Source: Planctomycetaceae bacterium (GTDB taxonomy: Bacteria > Planctomycetota > Planctomycetia > Planctomycetales > Planctomycetaceae). Taken from it: DNA of 38,817 nt. The stretch lies in the NCBI GenBank assembly GCA_015485495.1, contig WFTL01000109.1, positions 1 through 38,817 of the forward strand, read 5' to 3'. The position numbers and the translations under genes were made by a program. Below, piece after piece: positions 15,825-25,437 of this stretch (its first letter is position 1; every line of letters begins with the position of its first letter). Below the pieces are notes generated by a model. The model did not search any database, was not told the DNA's origin, and worked only from the letters and a program-made list of their open reading frames with translations.

Positions 15825-16930
15825 AACACCATACGCTGAGTGCGGCATCCATCATCCGGCCGTGGCTGCGGGTGCTGCCTGGTCTGTTCTGGCTGCTGCG
15901 GGTGCTGCCTGCACCGGCAGCGGATCTGCCGACCGTATCAGTCCGGAATGTGCGCTGCGCGTTTTCCAGCGGCGAACACAATGCCTTCACGGATCTCGTC
16001 CGGTTTTCCGGGCGATACTATCTGACGTTCCGAAGCTGTCCGGACGGGCACATGGTGCATCCCACATCTTCGATCATCGTGCTGGCCAGCGACGATCTGC
16101 AGCAATGGGAGCAGGTGCATCGTTTTCGTGTCCGGCACCGAGACACGCGGGATCCGCATTTTCTGGTCTTCCGAAACCGTCTGTTCGTCTACACGGGCAC
16201 CTGGTACACCGGCGAAACGTCCCTTCCTCCCGATCAGTACGATGTCAATCTGCATCTCGGTTACGCCGTATGGACAGAAGACGGGCGCACCTGGACGGAT
16301 CCGATTCTGCTGGAAGGGACCTTCGGTCATTACATCTGGCGGGCTGCCGCATTCGACGGCAAAGCATATCTGTGCGCCCGCCGTAAAGTGGATTTCGAAG
16401 TCACTGCCCGGGGGGAACCCCGCGAAATGGAAGCACTGATGCTGGAAAGCGATGACGGCCTCATCTGGCGAAAACGGGCCGCCTTTCGGCACCACGACGG
16501 CGACGAAACCGCCTTCCTGTTTTCCGACACCGGCCGGATCACGGCCATCGCCCGATCCGGCGGCCGTCGACCGGCGCTGCTGCTGCGGTCCGATTCCCCG
16601 TGGACGAACTGGGAGCGCATCCGTCTGGATCGGTACATCGGCGGACCTCTGCTGGCTCGCTGGGGAACGCGACTGGTGGTCGGCGGCCGCAAAATCACGG
16701 ACACCGCGAAAACATCGCTGTACTGGCTGCATGATGACCGGCTGCACGAATTCGCGGAACTTCCCAGCGGAGGAGACACGTCGTATCCCGGTTTCGTGGC
16801 GCTCAGTCCGCTGCACGCTGTTGTCTCCTGGTATTCGTCTCATACGGCCGACGAACAGGGCCGACCCGTCACGGCGGTCTGGCTGGCTGACCTGCACATC
16901 GACGAACAGACGCCGCCTTCTGCCCCCTGA
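15821..16930 (+). CDS. Secreted sialidase-like (BNR) beta-propeller protein
   Basis: A 369-aa exported protein with a basic start and hydrophobic signal ending near APAADLP (about residue 35). The rest is a propeller of the sialidase/glycosyl hydrolase 33-43 superfold: YYLTFRSCPDGH, IIVLASDDLQQWEQV, RDPHFLVFRNRLFVYTGTW, an Asp-box-like TEDGRTWTDPILLEG, LESDDGLIWRK, DETAFLFSDTGRITAIAR, and GDTSYPGFVAL near the end. The catalytic Arg triad and Tyr of true sialidases were not established, so a sialic acid substrate is not claimed. ATGA overlap with the beta-helix gene suggests that both act on the same extracellular glycan. The C-terminus ends in a short Pro-rich tail. Confidence 0.78.
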   Translation: MKHHTLSAASIIRPWLRVLPGLFWLLRVLPAPAADLPTVSVRNVRCAFSSGEHNAFTDLVRFSGRYYLTFRSCPDGHMVHPTSSIIVLASDDLQQWEQVHRFRVRHRDTRDPHFLVFRNRLFVYTGTWYTGETSLPPDQYDVNLHLGYAVWTEDGRTWTDPILLEGTFGHYIWRAAAFDGKAYLCARRKVDFEVTARGEPREMEALMLESDDGLIWRKRAAFRHHDGDETAFLFSDTGRITAIARSGGRRPALLLRSDSPWTNWERIRLDRYIGGPLLARWGTRLVVGGRKITDTAKTSLYWLHDDRLHEFAELPSGGDTSYPGFVALSPLHAVVSWYSSHTADEQGRPVTAVWLADLHIDEQTPPSAP

Positions 16931-16998
16931 CGGCCTGTTGCTTTCGGTTCCGAAGTCCTGCCGACACACACCCGTTGTTCCGCTTTTCTCGATCTGCC

Positions 16999-17925
16999 AT
17001 GTCCGCCTGGCTGCAGCTTCTGCGACTGCCGACTGTTTTCACGGCCATGGCCGACATCCTGTGCGGATATCAGATAGCCGCGGCAGCCGAAGATGCTGCG
17101 CCGGTTCCGGCGGTCACAGTCGTGTGGCTGCTGCTGAGCAGCAGCGGACTGTATCTGAGCGGCATGGTGTTCAACGATGTGTTCGATGCGGCCATCGATC
17201 GGGTGGAACGTCCTGAACGGCCGATTCCGTCGGGCCGGATTTCTGTCCGGGCCGCTGCGGCTGCGGGAACCGGGCTGATGTCCGTCGGGCTGGCCGCTGC
17301 GGTCGGAGCGTGGCTGGCAGCCGGCCGGACGGGAACGACTCCCGTGGTGGCTGCACTTCTGGCGGTGGCCGTGCTGGCATACGACGGCTGGCTGAAGACG
17401 ACGGTCGCCGGGCCGATCGGGATGGCGGCCTGCCGTGGTCTCAACCTGATTCTGGGCGCCAGTGCTGTGGAAACATCCGGTGGGCTGCCTGGTGTCCTGC
17501 AGGAACCGCTCATGGGGATGGCTCTGGGACTGGCGGTGTATGTGGCCGGCGTGACCTGGTTCGCCCGCAGCGAAGCGGGCGCGGTGTCTGCAGGAGGACT
17601 CCGAGGCGGTCTTCTGCTGGCCGCGGCCGGACCGGTGATCGGGGCGGTTGCCGCGGTGCGCATTCAGGCGGACGGAACGATCCGGACGGCTGCTGCTGTG
17701 CTGTACGTTCTGCTGATTCTGGTGACGGTCGTGCGCGGTGCAGCGGCCCTGCGTCGTCCAGACCCGCCGGTTCTGCAGAAAACCGTGGGCCGCATGCTGC
17801 TGGGAATCATCGTTCTTGATGCGACTGGAACATTCGCGGTGACAGGAAGCGTGTCACACGGAGCAGCCGTACTGGCCCTGACGGTTCCGGTCGTTTTTCT
17901 GAAGCAGCGGATCGCCATGTCCTGA
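16999..17925 (+). CDS. UbiA-family prenyltransferase (EboC-like)
   Basis: An integral-membrane aromatic or polar-lipid prenyltransferase of 308 aa with about eight hydrophobic helices. The key first Asp-rich motif is clear: NDVFDAAIDRVERPERPIPSG (59-79), which binds the magnesium-diphosphate of the prenyl donor. The second Asp motif region, around AVLAYDGWLK, has a single Asp and is less typical. The arrangement resembles the EboC-like subgroup, but no other ebo genes are adjacent, so the substrate is unknown. Start is put at the ATG 16999; a TTG at 16975 would add eight residues. Neighbours on the same strand are 68 nt upstream and 150 nt downstream. Confidence 0.85.
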   Translation: MSAWLQLLRLPTVFTAMADILCGYQIAAAAEDAAPVPAVTVVWLLLSSSGLYLSGMVFNDVFDAAIDRVERPERPIPSGRISVRAAAAAGTGLMSVGLAAAVGAWLAAGRTGTTPVVAALLAVAVLAYDGWLKTTVAGPIGMAACRGLNLILGASAVETSGGLPGVLQEPLMGMALGLAVYVAGVTWFARSEAGAVSAGGLRGGLLLAAAGPVIGAVAAVRIQADGTIRTAAAVLYVLLILVTVVRGAAALRRPDPPVLQKTVGRMLLGIIVLDATGTFAVTGSVSHGAAVLALTVPVVFLKQRIAMS

Positions 17926-18075
17926 AAAGGCTGACCGGATGTCCCTCGGTCGGCGGCCCGCCGCGGCTGTCACGGGGCGCGGCCGATGTGGATGCATGTC
18001 GCGGTGTTCTTCGACCTCTGCGGCCGTTTCTGCTGTTCATTCGGTCGATTCCCCGCCAGAATTCTGAGCGAACTT

Positions 18076-19179
18076 ATGCATCAGATCCGATTCATCATGA
18101 TCGGCGGCTTTCTGGGCGCCGGCAAAACGACCACCCTGGCCCGACTGGCCCGTCATTATACGGAACAGGGGCTGCGGGTCGGCATCGTCACCAACGATCA
18201 GGCAGCGGACCTGGTCGACACGAACCTGCTGCGGTCTCAGGGGTTCGATGTGGGTGAAGTGGCCGGGGCCTGTTTCTGCTGCAGCTTCGACGATCTGATG
18301 ACGACCGTGAGCGGTCTGGGACAGGATCGCCGTCCCGATGTGATTCTTGCGGAGCCGGTGGGAAGTTGCACGGACCTGGTGGCCACGGTGATCCAGCCGA
18401 TTCGTCAGTTGTTCGACGCGGAATTTCGCATCGCGCCGTACAGCGTCATTCTGAAACCGTCACACGGCCGGCGGATTCTCAGCGGTGGCCGCCGGGCCGG
18501 TTTTTCGCCCAAAGCCGCCTACATTTTTACGAAACAACTGGAAGAAGCCGACCTGATTCTGCTGAATCGCATGGACGAACTGACGGCTGAACAGGCGGAT
18601 GAGCTGATGGCACTGCTGCGGCAGCGGATCACCGAGACGCCTGTTTTGAAAATATCGGCCCGCACGGGATCGGGGTTTTCGGAACTGGTCGAGTGGCTCG
18701 ACAGACAGGGCGATTTCGGACGCCGTCTTCTGGACATCGATTACGATGTCTATGCAGAAGGGGAAGCCGAACTGGGATGGCTCAACACAAGCCTGCAGCT
18801 GCGCCCGGCACAGCCGGCGGATCTGGATGCCTTTCTTCTGGATCTGGTGGAACGGCTGCGGCGGCGGCTGGCGGAACAGTCTCTGGAAACCGCTCATCTG
18901 AAGGCCATCGGTCTGCAGGATGGTTTTTTCGGCGTGGCCAATCTGGTCAGCAGCGATTCGCCGGCCGAACTGTCGCTGCCTTCGGGCTGCCGTGTGGACG
19001 CGGCCGACATCATCGTCAATGCCCGGGTCGCCTGCGATCCGGCTGAGCTGGAAGAACTGGTGACGGAAGCGATTCGGACGGCCGCCGGCAGGATCGGGGC
19101 GGAGGTGGTTTTTCGCGGGACGCAGAGTTTTCGGCCGGGTCGTCCTGAGCCGACTCACCGAATCACTGAGCTGTCGTGA
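18076..19179 (+). CDS. CobW/COG0523-type GTPase
   Basis: A G3E-family P-loop GTPase, probably a metal chaperone or cofactor-insertion protein. The 367-aa product has Walker [12 protein letters not shown] (10-20), a Cys cluster GACFCC with Cys66, Cys68 and Cys69 (the CxCC metal site of COG0523 proteins), a switch/Walker B stretch ILAEPVGSC (90-98), and the guanine-specificity motif NRMD (164-167). The C-terminal half is longer and less conserved than usual, with no His-rich tail. It is fused in frame-overlap (GTGA) to nadB, so a role in delivering metal for NAD synthesis, for example to the Fe-S enzyme NadA, is conceivable but not shown. Start ATG 18076 opens the beta strand before Walker A. 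Confidence 0.85.
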   Translation: MHQIRFIMIGGFLGAGKTTTLARLARHYTEQGLRVGIVTNDQAADLVDTNLLRSQGFDVGEVAGACFCCSFDDLMTTVSGLGQDRRPDVILAEPVGSCTDLVATVIQPIRQLFDAEFRIAPYSVILKPSHGRRILSGGRRAGFSPKAAYIFTKQLEEADLILLNRMDELTAEQADELMALLRQRITETPVLKISARTGSGFSELVEWLDRQGDFGRRLLDIDYDVYAEGEAELGWLNTSLQLRPAQPADLDAFLLDLVERLRRRLAEQSLETAHLKAIGLQDGFFGVANLVSSDSPAELSLPSGCRVDAADIIVNARVACDPAELEELVTEAIRTAAGRIGAEVVFRGTQSFRPGRPEPTHRITELS

Positions 19180-20888
19180 ACATGTCCGGAGACGCCGTGA
19201 TCCCGGAAAACGCGAACCCGGAGAAACAGGCTGCCGGCGGCACGGAGAAGCGTGCCGTGCCGTCTGATCCGGTTGGTATTCCGCTGTCCCGGCGCTATCT
19301 GGTTCCGTTCGGTCCGCGCCGGATCCCGCATCTGTTCACGGATGTGCTCATCATCGGCGGCGGCATCGCCGGCACCCGTGCGGCTCTGGCGATCGATTCC
19401 GGCCTGCAGGCGATTGTCGTCACGAAGGACCGGCTGCAGCAGTCGAACAGCAGTTATGCTCAGGGAGGCATCGCCGGCGTCCTGGATCCTCTGGATGACT
19501 TTGCCAGTCATGTGGCCGATACGATTGCGGCCGGCAAAGGGCTGTGTGATCCGGAGATCGTGGAACTGGTGATCCGGGACGCCCCTGAGCGGATTCGGGA
19601 ACTCATCACGCTGGGCGCTCAGTTCGATCAGATCGACGGCCGCCTGGCTCTCACACTGGAAGGCGGACACAGTCATCCGCGGGTCGCTCATGCTCTGGGC
19701 GATGCCACCGGAACAGAAGTCATGCGGGCGATGCATGCGGCCGTTCGCCAGGCTCCTCACGTCGACATCTGGCAGCAGACCTATACGATCGATCTTTTGA
19801 CCGAGAACGGAATCTGCCGGGGAGCGCTTGTCTGGAACCGGCATCACGGCCGCACGCTGGTGTGGGCCAAGCAGACGATTCTGTGCACCGGGGGAGCCGG
19901 TGCCCTGTATCGGGAAACCACGAATCCTCCCATCGCCACGGCCGACGGGCACGCGCTGGCTTTTCGGGCCGGGTGCGAAGTTCGTGATATGGAATTCATG
20001 CAGTTTCATCCGACCGTGCTGTACATCGCCGGCAGCTCCCGGCATCTCATTTCTGAAGCTGTGCGGGGCGAAGGCGCCCATCTGGTGGACGTTACGGGAA
20101 AGCGGTTCATGGCGGACTACGACGACGCCCTGGAACTGGCCCCCCGGGACGTGGTGTCGCAGGCCATCACGCAGCAGATGGAAAAAACGGCGCATCCCTG
20201 CGTGTATCTCGACCTGTCCCCGATTCCGACCTCGCAGATTCGCCGCCGCTTTCCGCACATCGGCCGGGTGTGCCGGGAATTCGGCCTGGACATCACCCGG
20301 GACCGGATTCCCGTTCGTCCGGGAGCGCACTACATGATCGGCGGCGTCACCACGGATGGGGACGGGCGGACATCGGTCGGCGGTCTGTGGGCGGCCGGCG
20401 AAGTGACATCGACCGGGCTGCATGGAGCCAACCGGCTGGCCAGCAACAGCCTGCTGGAAGGCGTCGTCTTCGGTCGGCGCTGCGGGATCAATGCCTCCCG
20501 GGCCGCCCTGGACATTCCTGACAGTCTGACGGCCCCTGCCCTGTCGGCGGCGTCCCGGGCGGGGGACACGGACGAAACGCTGGACCTGGCCGATATCCGC
20601 AACGCCCTGAAAAGCCTCATGTGGCGCAACGTGGGCATCACCCGAACGGAAACAGGGCTGGTGGAAGCCCGTCGTCAGCTCGACTTCTGGGCCGGTTATG
20701 TCTGTCGCCGCGATCTGATGGAACCGGACGGCTGGGAACTGCAGAATATGATGCTGGCCGGGCAGCTGATGGCGACGGCTGCCCGGGAACGCCGCGAAAG
20801 CCGGGGCGTTCATGCCCGCAGCGATTATCCGCACACCGACGATGCGGCCGGCACCCACATTCGACTCATTCGGCAGGACGACCGATGA
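19176..20888 (+). CDS. nadB: L-aspartate oxidase
   Basis: An FAD enzyme that oxidises L-aspartate to iminoaspartate, the first step of de novo NAD synthesis. The 570-aa length is a little above E. coli NadB (540), owing to a leader of about 50 residues. Seen: the FAD-binding GGGIAG (61-66), [12 protein letters not shown], the [18 protein letters not shown] stretch, [37 protein letters not shown] and the ending [16 protein letters not shown], which is the classic C-terminal FAD/active site block. Translation begins at GTG 19176, overlapping the previous stop by 4 nt, or at ATG 19182. NadA and NadC are not in the window. It is the middle of a coupled trio with the GTPase and the dehydrogenase. 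Confidence 0.95.
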   Translation: MNMSGDAVIPENANPEKQAAGGTEKRAVPSDPVGIPLSRRYLVPFGPRRIPHLFTDVLIIGGGIAGTRAALAIDSGLQAIVVTKDRLQQSNSSYAQGGIAGVLDPLDDFASHVADTIAAGKGLCDPEIVELVIRDAPERIRELITLGAQFDQIDGRLALTLEGGHSHPRVAHALGDATGTEVMRAMHAAVRQAPHVDIWQQTYTIDLLTENGICRGALVWNRHHGRTLVWAKQTILCTGGAGALYRETTNPPIATADGHALAFRAGCEVRDMEFMQFHPTVLYIAGSSRHLISEAVRGEGAHLVDVTGKRFMADYDDALELAPRDVVSQAITQQMEKTAHPCVYLDLSPIPTSQIRRRFPHIGRVCREFGLDITRDRIPVRPGAHYMIGGVTTDGDGRTSVGGLWAAGEVTSTGLHGANRLASNSLLEGVVFGRRCGINASRAALDIPDSLTAPALSAASRAGDTDETLDLADIRNALKSLMWRNVGITRTETGLVEARRQLDFWAGYVCRRDLMEPDGWELQNMMLAGQLMATAARERRESRGVHARSDYPHTDDAAGTHIRLIRQDDR

Positions 20889-21688
20889 CGGACCATTCCC
20901 CGACAGACATCACTTCCCTGCCCGGCATCCGCCAGTTCGATCTGGATGGACAGGTGGCGCTGATCACGGGCGGATCGAAAGGACTGGGAGCCGCGATGGC
21001 TGCGGGGCTGGCATCGGCCGGTGCGGCCGTCGTGTGCGCGTCCCGGAATGGTGCCGAGGCCGACAGGACGGCTCAGCAGATCGCCTCCGCCTGGTCGGTT
21101 TCGGCCTGCGGTCTGTCTGCGGATGTCACGGTCCCGGCGGATGTCCGGAATCTCGTTGAACAGGTCATCGAACGGTTTGGAAGGCTGGATATTCTGATCA
21201 ACAGTGCGGGGATCAATATCCGCGGGCGGATCGATGAAGTGTCCTACGACGAATTCCGTCAGGTGCAGGCAACCAATGTCGACGGCACCTGGCTGTGCTG
21301 CCGCGAAGTGATTCCGCACATGAAGGCGGCCGGGTACGGACGGATCGTCAACATTGCAAGTACGCTGGGGCTGGTGGGACTGTCGGGCCGCACTCCCTAC
21401 ACGGCCAGCAAGGGCGCCGTCGTGCAGCTCACCCGGGCTCTGGGGCTGGAGCTGGCACCCTGGGGCATCACCTGCAACGCCGTGTGTCCGGGGCCGTTTC
21501 TGACGCCGATGAACGAAGCGATTGCCGACACCGAAGAAGCGAAAACCCGAATCGTGGGAGCCGTCGCGCTGGAACGCTGGGGGGAACTGAAGGAGATTCA
21601 GGGAGCTGCCCTGCTTCTGGCCAGTCCGGCCGGAAGTTACATGACGGGCAGTCTGGTTACGGTCGACGGCGGCTGGACGGCGCGCTGA
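20885..21688 (+). CDS. Short-chain dehydrogenase/reductase (SDR)
   Basis: A classical 267-aa SDR that oxidises or reduces a small alcohol/ketone with NAD(P). Seen: the Rossmann motif TGGSKGLG (28-35), NSAG (106-109), catalytic Ser159, and Tyr172-x-x-x-Lys176, followed by the usual NAVCPGPFLTPM and the closing MTGSLVTVDGGW. The family members closest in pattern include gluconate 5-dehydrogenase and 3-oxoacyl-ACP reductases, so the substrate remains open. The start ATG at 20885 overlaps the nadB stop in ATGA, so translation is coupled to nadB. The esterase gene follows after 36 nt. Confidence 0.92.
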   Translation: MTDHSPTDITSLPGIRQFDLDGQVALITGGSKGLGAAMAAGLASAGAAVVCASRNGAEADRTAQQIASAWSVSACGLSADVTVPADVRNLVEQVIERFGRLDILINSAGINIRGRIDEVSYDEFRQVQATNVDGTWLCCREVIPHMKAAGYGRIVNIASTLGLVGLSGRTPYTASKGAVVQLTRALGLELAPWGITCNAVCPGPFLTPMNEAIADTEEAKTRIVGAVALERWGELKEIQGAALLLASPAGSYMTGSLVTVDGGWTAR

Positions 21689-21724
21689 ACAAAACATCCT
21701 CTCTGCACAGGAAGGTTTTTCATC

Positions 21725-22636
21725 ATGATGTCTGTCGTTGACCGCTGCCGGTGCCAGGTGGCTGCCGTGGGAGCGTTCCTGCTGTCGGCGGCCGCGGTGT
21801 CCACGGCGGCCGCCGCCGACTGGATTCCGCTGTGGTCCCAGGGGGCTCCTGGAGCACACGGCACCGAAGATGAAGATGTGCCGGCTTTGCTGCCCTGCCT
21901 GGTGACGGGGGAAAACCGTTCGGGATGCGGTGTGCTGGTCTGTCCCGGCGGCGGTTATGCGGGGCTGGCCATGGATCATGAAGGCCATCAGATCGCCCGC
22001 TGGCTGAACGATCGCGGAATCAGCGCGTGGATTCTGAGATACCGTCTGGGGTCTCACGGATACCATCATCCGATCCAGCAGGGCGATGTTCTGCGGGCCG
22101 TTCGCTGCGTGCGTTCCCAGGCGGCTGCTGCGGGCGTCGATGCGCATCGGGTCGGAATCTGGGGGTTTTCCGCCGGCGGGCATCTGGCATCCACGGCGGC
22201 CGTTCATTTCGACACGGGAAATCCGCAGGCCGAAGATCCCGTGGATCGCCTCAGCAGCCGGCCGGATTTCGCCATTCTCTGCTATCCGGTCATCACGATG
22301 GATGCGTCGTTCACTCACGCGGGATCGCGTCGGCATCTTCTGGGTCCGCGGTCCGAAGATCCGCGTCTTGTGGACCTTCTTTCGAACGAAAAACATGTGA
22401 CGTCCCGGACACCGCCGGTGTTCCTGTTTCATACGAGTGAGGATCAGGCGGTACCGGTTCGCAATGCGGTGGAATTCTACGCCGCTCTGCGCCGCAGCGG
22501 CGTGCCGGCCGAACTGCACATTTATCAGCGGGGCCGTCATGGAGTCGGACTGGGAGGAGACGATCCGGTTCTGTCCACCTGGCCGGCTCGTCTGGAAGAC
22601 TGGCTGCGCCTCAACGATTTTCTGCCGGCCCGCTGA
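21725..22636 (+). CDS. Secreted alpha/beta hydrolase (acetyl xylan esterase-like)
   Basis: An exported 303-aa esterase. Seen: a signal peptide of about 31 residues ending in TAAAADW, the oxyanion region CPGGGYAGLA (73-82), the nucleophile elbow GFSAGG with Ser149, and the rest of the triad as Asp240 (HTSEDQAVP) and His272 (RGRHGVGLG). This pattern matches the BD-FAE/acetyl-xylan-esterase-like group that trims acetyl or feruloyl groups from plant or algal glycans. GGAAGG precedes the tandem ATG codons at 21725 and 21728; either may serve as the start. Flanked by the SDR (36 nt) and the exported oxidoreductase (69 nt), all on the plus strand. Confidence 0.88.
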   Translation: MMSVVDRCRCQVAAVGAFLLSAAAVSTAAAADWIPLWSQGAPGAHGTEDEDVPALLPCLVTGENRSGCGVLVCPGGGYAGLAMDHEGHQIARWLNDRGISAWILRYRLGSHGYHHPIQQGDVLRAVRCVRSQAAAAGVDAHRVGIWGFSAGGHLASTAAVHFDTGNPQAEDPVDRLSSRPDFAILCYPVITMDASFTHAGSRRHLLGPRSEDPRLVDLLSNEKHVTSRTPPVFLFHTSEDQAVPVRNAVEFYAALRRSGVPAELHIYQRGRHGVGLGGDDPVLSTWPARLEDWLRLNDFLPAR

Positions 22637-22705
22637 TAAACGGTCCGTCCGTTCTGCGCATGGTTTCTCTGCACCTTTTCTCGATCATCATGATGGGGTG
22701 TCCTG

Positions 22706-24022
22706 ATGTCCGTGTCCCGACGTCGTTTTCTGACTCACACAGCAGCCGGTTCGTCCGTGCTGGCCGCCGCGTCTCTGGTGAAACCCGTTTATGCCGGATC
22801 AGAACGCCCGGAAACCGTTCACCTGGGACTGATCGGCTGTGGCGGCATCATGAATTTTCACCTGCGGGAACTGGCCGATACGGGAGAAAACGTGTCGATC
22901 GTGTGGCTGTGCGATGTCGATCCGGGCCAGATCAGCCGTCTTGAAAAGCACGCGGACCGCATTCAGAAGACGCGCCCCAAAACCACGTCCCGTTTCGAAG
23001 AGGTTCTGGAAGATCCTCTGGTGGACGCCGTGATCATCGCCACGCCGCATCACTGGCACGCTCCGATGGCCATTCGGGCCATGCAGCACGGCAAAGACGT
23101 GTACATCGAAAAGCCGATTTCGCATGTGTATTCCGAAGGCCATGCGGTGATTCAGGCAGCGGAAAAATACGGCCGGGTGGTGCAGCAGGGCAGTCAGATG
23201 CGCAGCAGCCCGGTGACGGACCGGGCCCGAAAGCTGCTGGATGAGGGCATCATCGGGGAAGTCCGGGTGGCCCGGGCCTGGACGGCTGAACAGCGCACAC
23301 TGCTGCGTCCGGTTCCCGACAGCGCACCGCCAGAGGGCGTCGATTACGACCGCTGGCTGGGACCGGCTCCGAAGCGTCCCTTCAACCGTCATCGGTTCCA
23401 TCACACATGGCGGCTGTTCCGCGACTACGGCAACGGAGAAATCGGTGACGACGGAATCCATGACATCGACATGGCGACGTGGGGGCTGGGCATCGATTCC
23501 CTTCCCGTTCGTGTCACAGCCCGGAGCAGCCGCATGATGCTGCATGGTCACACGGGCGACTATCCGGACAACATGACGGTGACCTGGGAATTTCCGGACG
23601 GCCGGCTGATTCTGTACGAAAACTACCCGTTCACGTCGTACGGCCTGCACGGGTTCGACAATGGCAACGTATTCTACGGCACGGAAGGTTACATGGTGTT
23701 TTCCCGGCGGGGTGCCTTCAGCGTCTATCTGGGCCCGAAGGGAAAGAAAGGACCGACGGAAGGCGACGTTCGGGGCGAACGGGGCTACCGGGAACACCGG
23801 GCCGATTTTCTGCGGGCCGTCCGGTCACGCGACCGGCAGACGCGGGCGGATCCCGTCACGGCCCACCGTTCGTGTGCTCTGGTGCATCTGGGCGATATCG
23901 CCAGCCGCACGACCGGTCGACTCGAGTTCGACCCGGAGACAGAAACGGTCGTCGGCAACGACGAAGCGGCAGAGCTGCTCACAAAGACCTGGCGGGCTCC
24001 CTGGGGACTGCCGGAACTGTGA
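22706..24022 (+). CDS. Tat-exported Gfo/Idh/MocA oxidoreductase
   Basis: A 438-aa NAD(P)-dependent oxidoreductase of the sugar-related Gfo/Idh/MocA family. It begins with a textbook Tat signal, MSVSRRRFLTHTAAG, and a hydrophobic stretch, followed by the Rossmann opening GLIGCGGIM, the nucleotide-binding VWLCDVD, the family's EKPISH signature and an IGDDGIHDIDMATWGLG segment. Planctomycetes carry many such secreted members, used on periplasmic sugars or inositol-like substrates; the real substrate is not known. It is the last gene of a plus-strand run and ends 98 nt from the convergent radical SAM gene. Confidence 0.92.
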   Translation: MSVSRRRFLTHTAAGSSVLAAASLVKPVYAGSERPETVHLGLIGCGGIMNFHLRELADTGENVSIVWLCDVDPGQISRLEKHADRIQKTRPKTTSRFEEVLEDPLVDAVIIATPHHWHAPMAIRAMQHGKDVYIEKPISHVYSEGHAVIQAAEKYGRVVQQGSQMRSSPVTDRARKLLDEGIIGEVRVARAWTAEQRTLLRPVPDSAPPEGVDYDRWLGPAPKRPFNRHRFHHTWRLFRDYGNGEIGDDGIHDIDMATWGLGIDSLPVRVTARSSRMMLHGHTGDYPDNMTVTWEFPDGRLILYENYPFTSYGLHGFDNGNVFYGTEGYMVFSRRGAFSVYLGPKGKKGPTEGDVRGERGYREHRADFLRAVRSRDRQTRADPVTAHRSCALVHLGDIASRTTGRLEFDPETETVVGNDEAAELLTKTWRAPWGLPEL

Positions 24023-24025
24023 GGT

Positions 24026-24110
24026 CCGGAATTCCGGCAGTCGTGTCGGCCGTGCGGGCGGTCGTCATCCTGTCCTGGCAGGACGAGCGGGCCTGATTCC
24101 GGAAACCGGA
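24026..24110. terminator. Inverted repeats between convergent genes
   Basis: The 98-nt gap holds a perfect 12-nt palindrome CCGGAATTCCGG (24026-24037) 4 nt after the oxidoreductase stop, a short stem GTCCT/AGGAC around GGC (24072-24084), and TCCGG/CCGGA around AAA (24098-24110) next to the radical SAM stop. No U-run follows. They are candidate bidirectional 3' stems rather than proven terminators. Confidence 0.35.
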
Positions 24111-24120
24111 GGTCGTGCGA

Positions 24121-25437
24121 TCAGGGATCTGCTGTCGGAGCGGTCTGTGTGGCCGGTTCCGTCTTCGGACCGGATGCGGGGGACGCCGGATTCAGGCGCC
24201 AGGGAGCGGCGGTCCGGGAATGGTCGTGTCCGTCGTACACGCCGAAATCGCTGAACAGAAATTTCTTGGCGATTCGGTAGTACCAGTTGCGTTCGGGGAT
24301 CTCCCGGCCCGGGTGATACTGCGACGTGCGCGGGACCATGGATTTCAGTTCGGCGTGCGCTGTCCGGCGGGCGGTGGAATCCCGTGCGCCATGACGGACC
24401 ACCAGTTCATGCAGCAGGTCGGGGCGTTCCAGCACAATGCAGCCACGAGTTGTTTCCTGCGCCAGACGACGGAAATCGGCCAGAAATTCGGACTGCGTGA
24501 ACCGTTCGAACAGGGGCCGATCATCATCGCCTGGATGAATGGATTCGGTGGAAAACTGAACGATCGGGCACGGTTCGATGTCCCCCCACGGGTTGATGTG
24601 GTGACTCATTCCGTTGGCCGCCGGGCACAGAGCCTGTCCGTCACCGTCGTAATAGGCATCGATGATGATGATGGGTTTGCGGGCCCGCATTTCCACGACG
24701 AATTCGCGGGCTCGCTGCTGCTGTTCCGGTGTGAGGCACAGTTCCGGACAGGCATCCGGTCCCATGGGACGATAGACATGGAACCAGGTGTACAGCACGC
24801 CCATCTCGATGAGCCGATCGATCCAGGATTCGGTGAGCAGATCATCGATATTGGTCCGGCACAGACTTGTGCACACCCCCGTCAGGACGCCGTGTTTCAG
24901 ACAGTTGCGGATTCCGTCCAGAGTTCGGTTGTACACGTCGGGGCGACCGCGCCGTTCGTCGCTGACGATTTCGTTGCCTTCCACACTGATCAGCGGGGTC
25001 ACATTGCCCAGCTCAAACAGCCGCCGCGCTTTTTCGTCCGTGATGAACTGTCCGTTGGTGAACACCTGGAAGTAGCAGTCGGGATGAGCGGCGAGGATAT
25101 CGAACAGTTCCGGATGCATGAACGGTTCGCCGCCGACCAGGCCGAAGAAACTGTTGCCGGCTGCTTTGGCTTCGCCGATGAGACGGTTCATGGCGGGCAG
25201 GTCGATGGTCTGCTGTTTGTGTCCCACGTCGACCCAGCATCCCTGGCACCGCAGGTTGCAGCTGTTGATGATGGAAATGTACAGGAACGGTGGAAAGAAC
25301 TGACCGCGTTTCATTCGCCGGCGGTGGCGCAGCACAGACAGGCTGCCCCGGACTCCCAGGTTCCAGAAAAGTTTCCACAGCAGGCGTTTGTTCGTTTCGA
25401 ACAGAACGCGCCGGGCCATCTGCAGCGTGTACTTCAT
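24121..25437 (-). CDS. Radical SAM protein with extra Cys motifs
   Basis: A 438-aa radical SAM enzyme of unknown substrate. Seen: a basic, amphipathic N-terminus of about 50 residues, then the CxxxCxxC cluster motif SCNLRCQGC (Cys60, Cys64, Cys67), GGEPF, a second glycine motif, and after the barrel further cysteines in ALCPAANG and INPWGDIEPCPI that look like a SPASM or twitch auxiliary cluster. A long tail rich in Arg, Thr and Pro follows. The pattern fits the MoaA/PqqE group broadly, but no precursor peptide or partner enzyme is adjacent. The start at 25437 has AGG 9 nt upstream and opens the coding-like sequence; longer readings are not supported. It shares its upstream region with the helicase gene. 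Confidence 0.8.
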   Translation of the reverse strand: MKYTLQMARRVLFETNKRLLWKLFWNLGVRGSLSVLRHRRRMKRGQFFPPFLYISIINSCNLRCQGCWVDVGHKQQTIDLPAMNRLIGEAKAAGNSFFGLVGGEPFMHPELFDILAAHPDCYFQVFTNGQFITDEKARRLFELGNVTPLISVEGNEIVSDERRGRPDVYNRTLDGIRNCLKHGVLTGVCTSLCRTNIDDLLTESWIDRLIEMGVLYTWFHVYRPMGPDACPELCLTPEQQQRAREFVVEMRARKPIIIIDAYYDGDGQALCPAANGMSHHINPWGDIEPCPIVQFSTESIHPGDDDRPLFERFTQSEFLADFRRLAQETTRGCIVLERPDLLHELVVRHGARDSTARRTAHAELKSMVPRTSQYHPGREIPERNWYYRIAKKFLFSDFGVYDGHDHSRTAAPWRLNPASPASGPKTEPATQTAPTADP

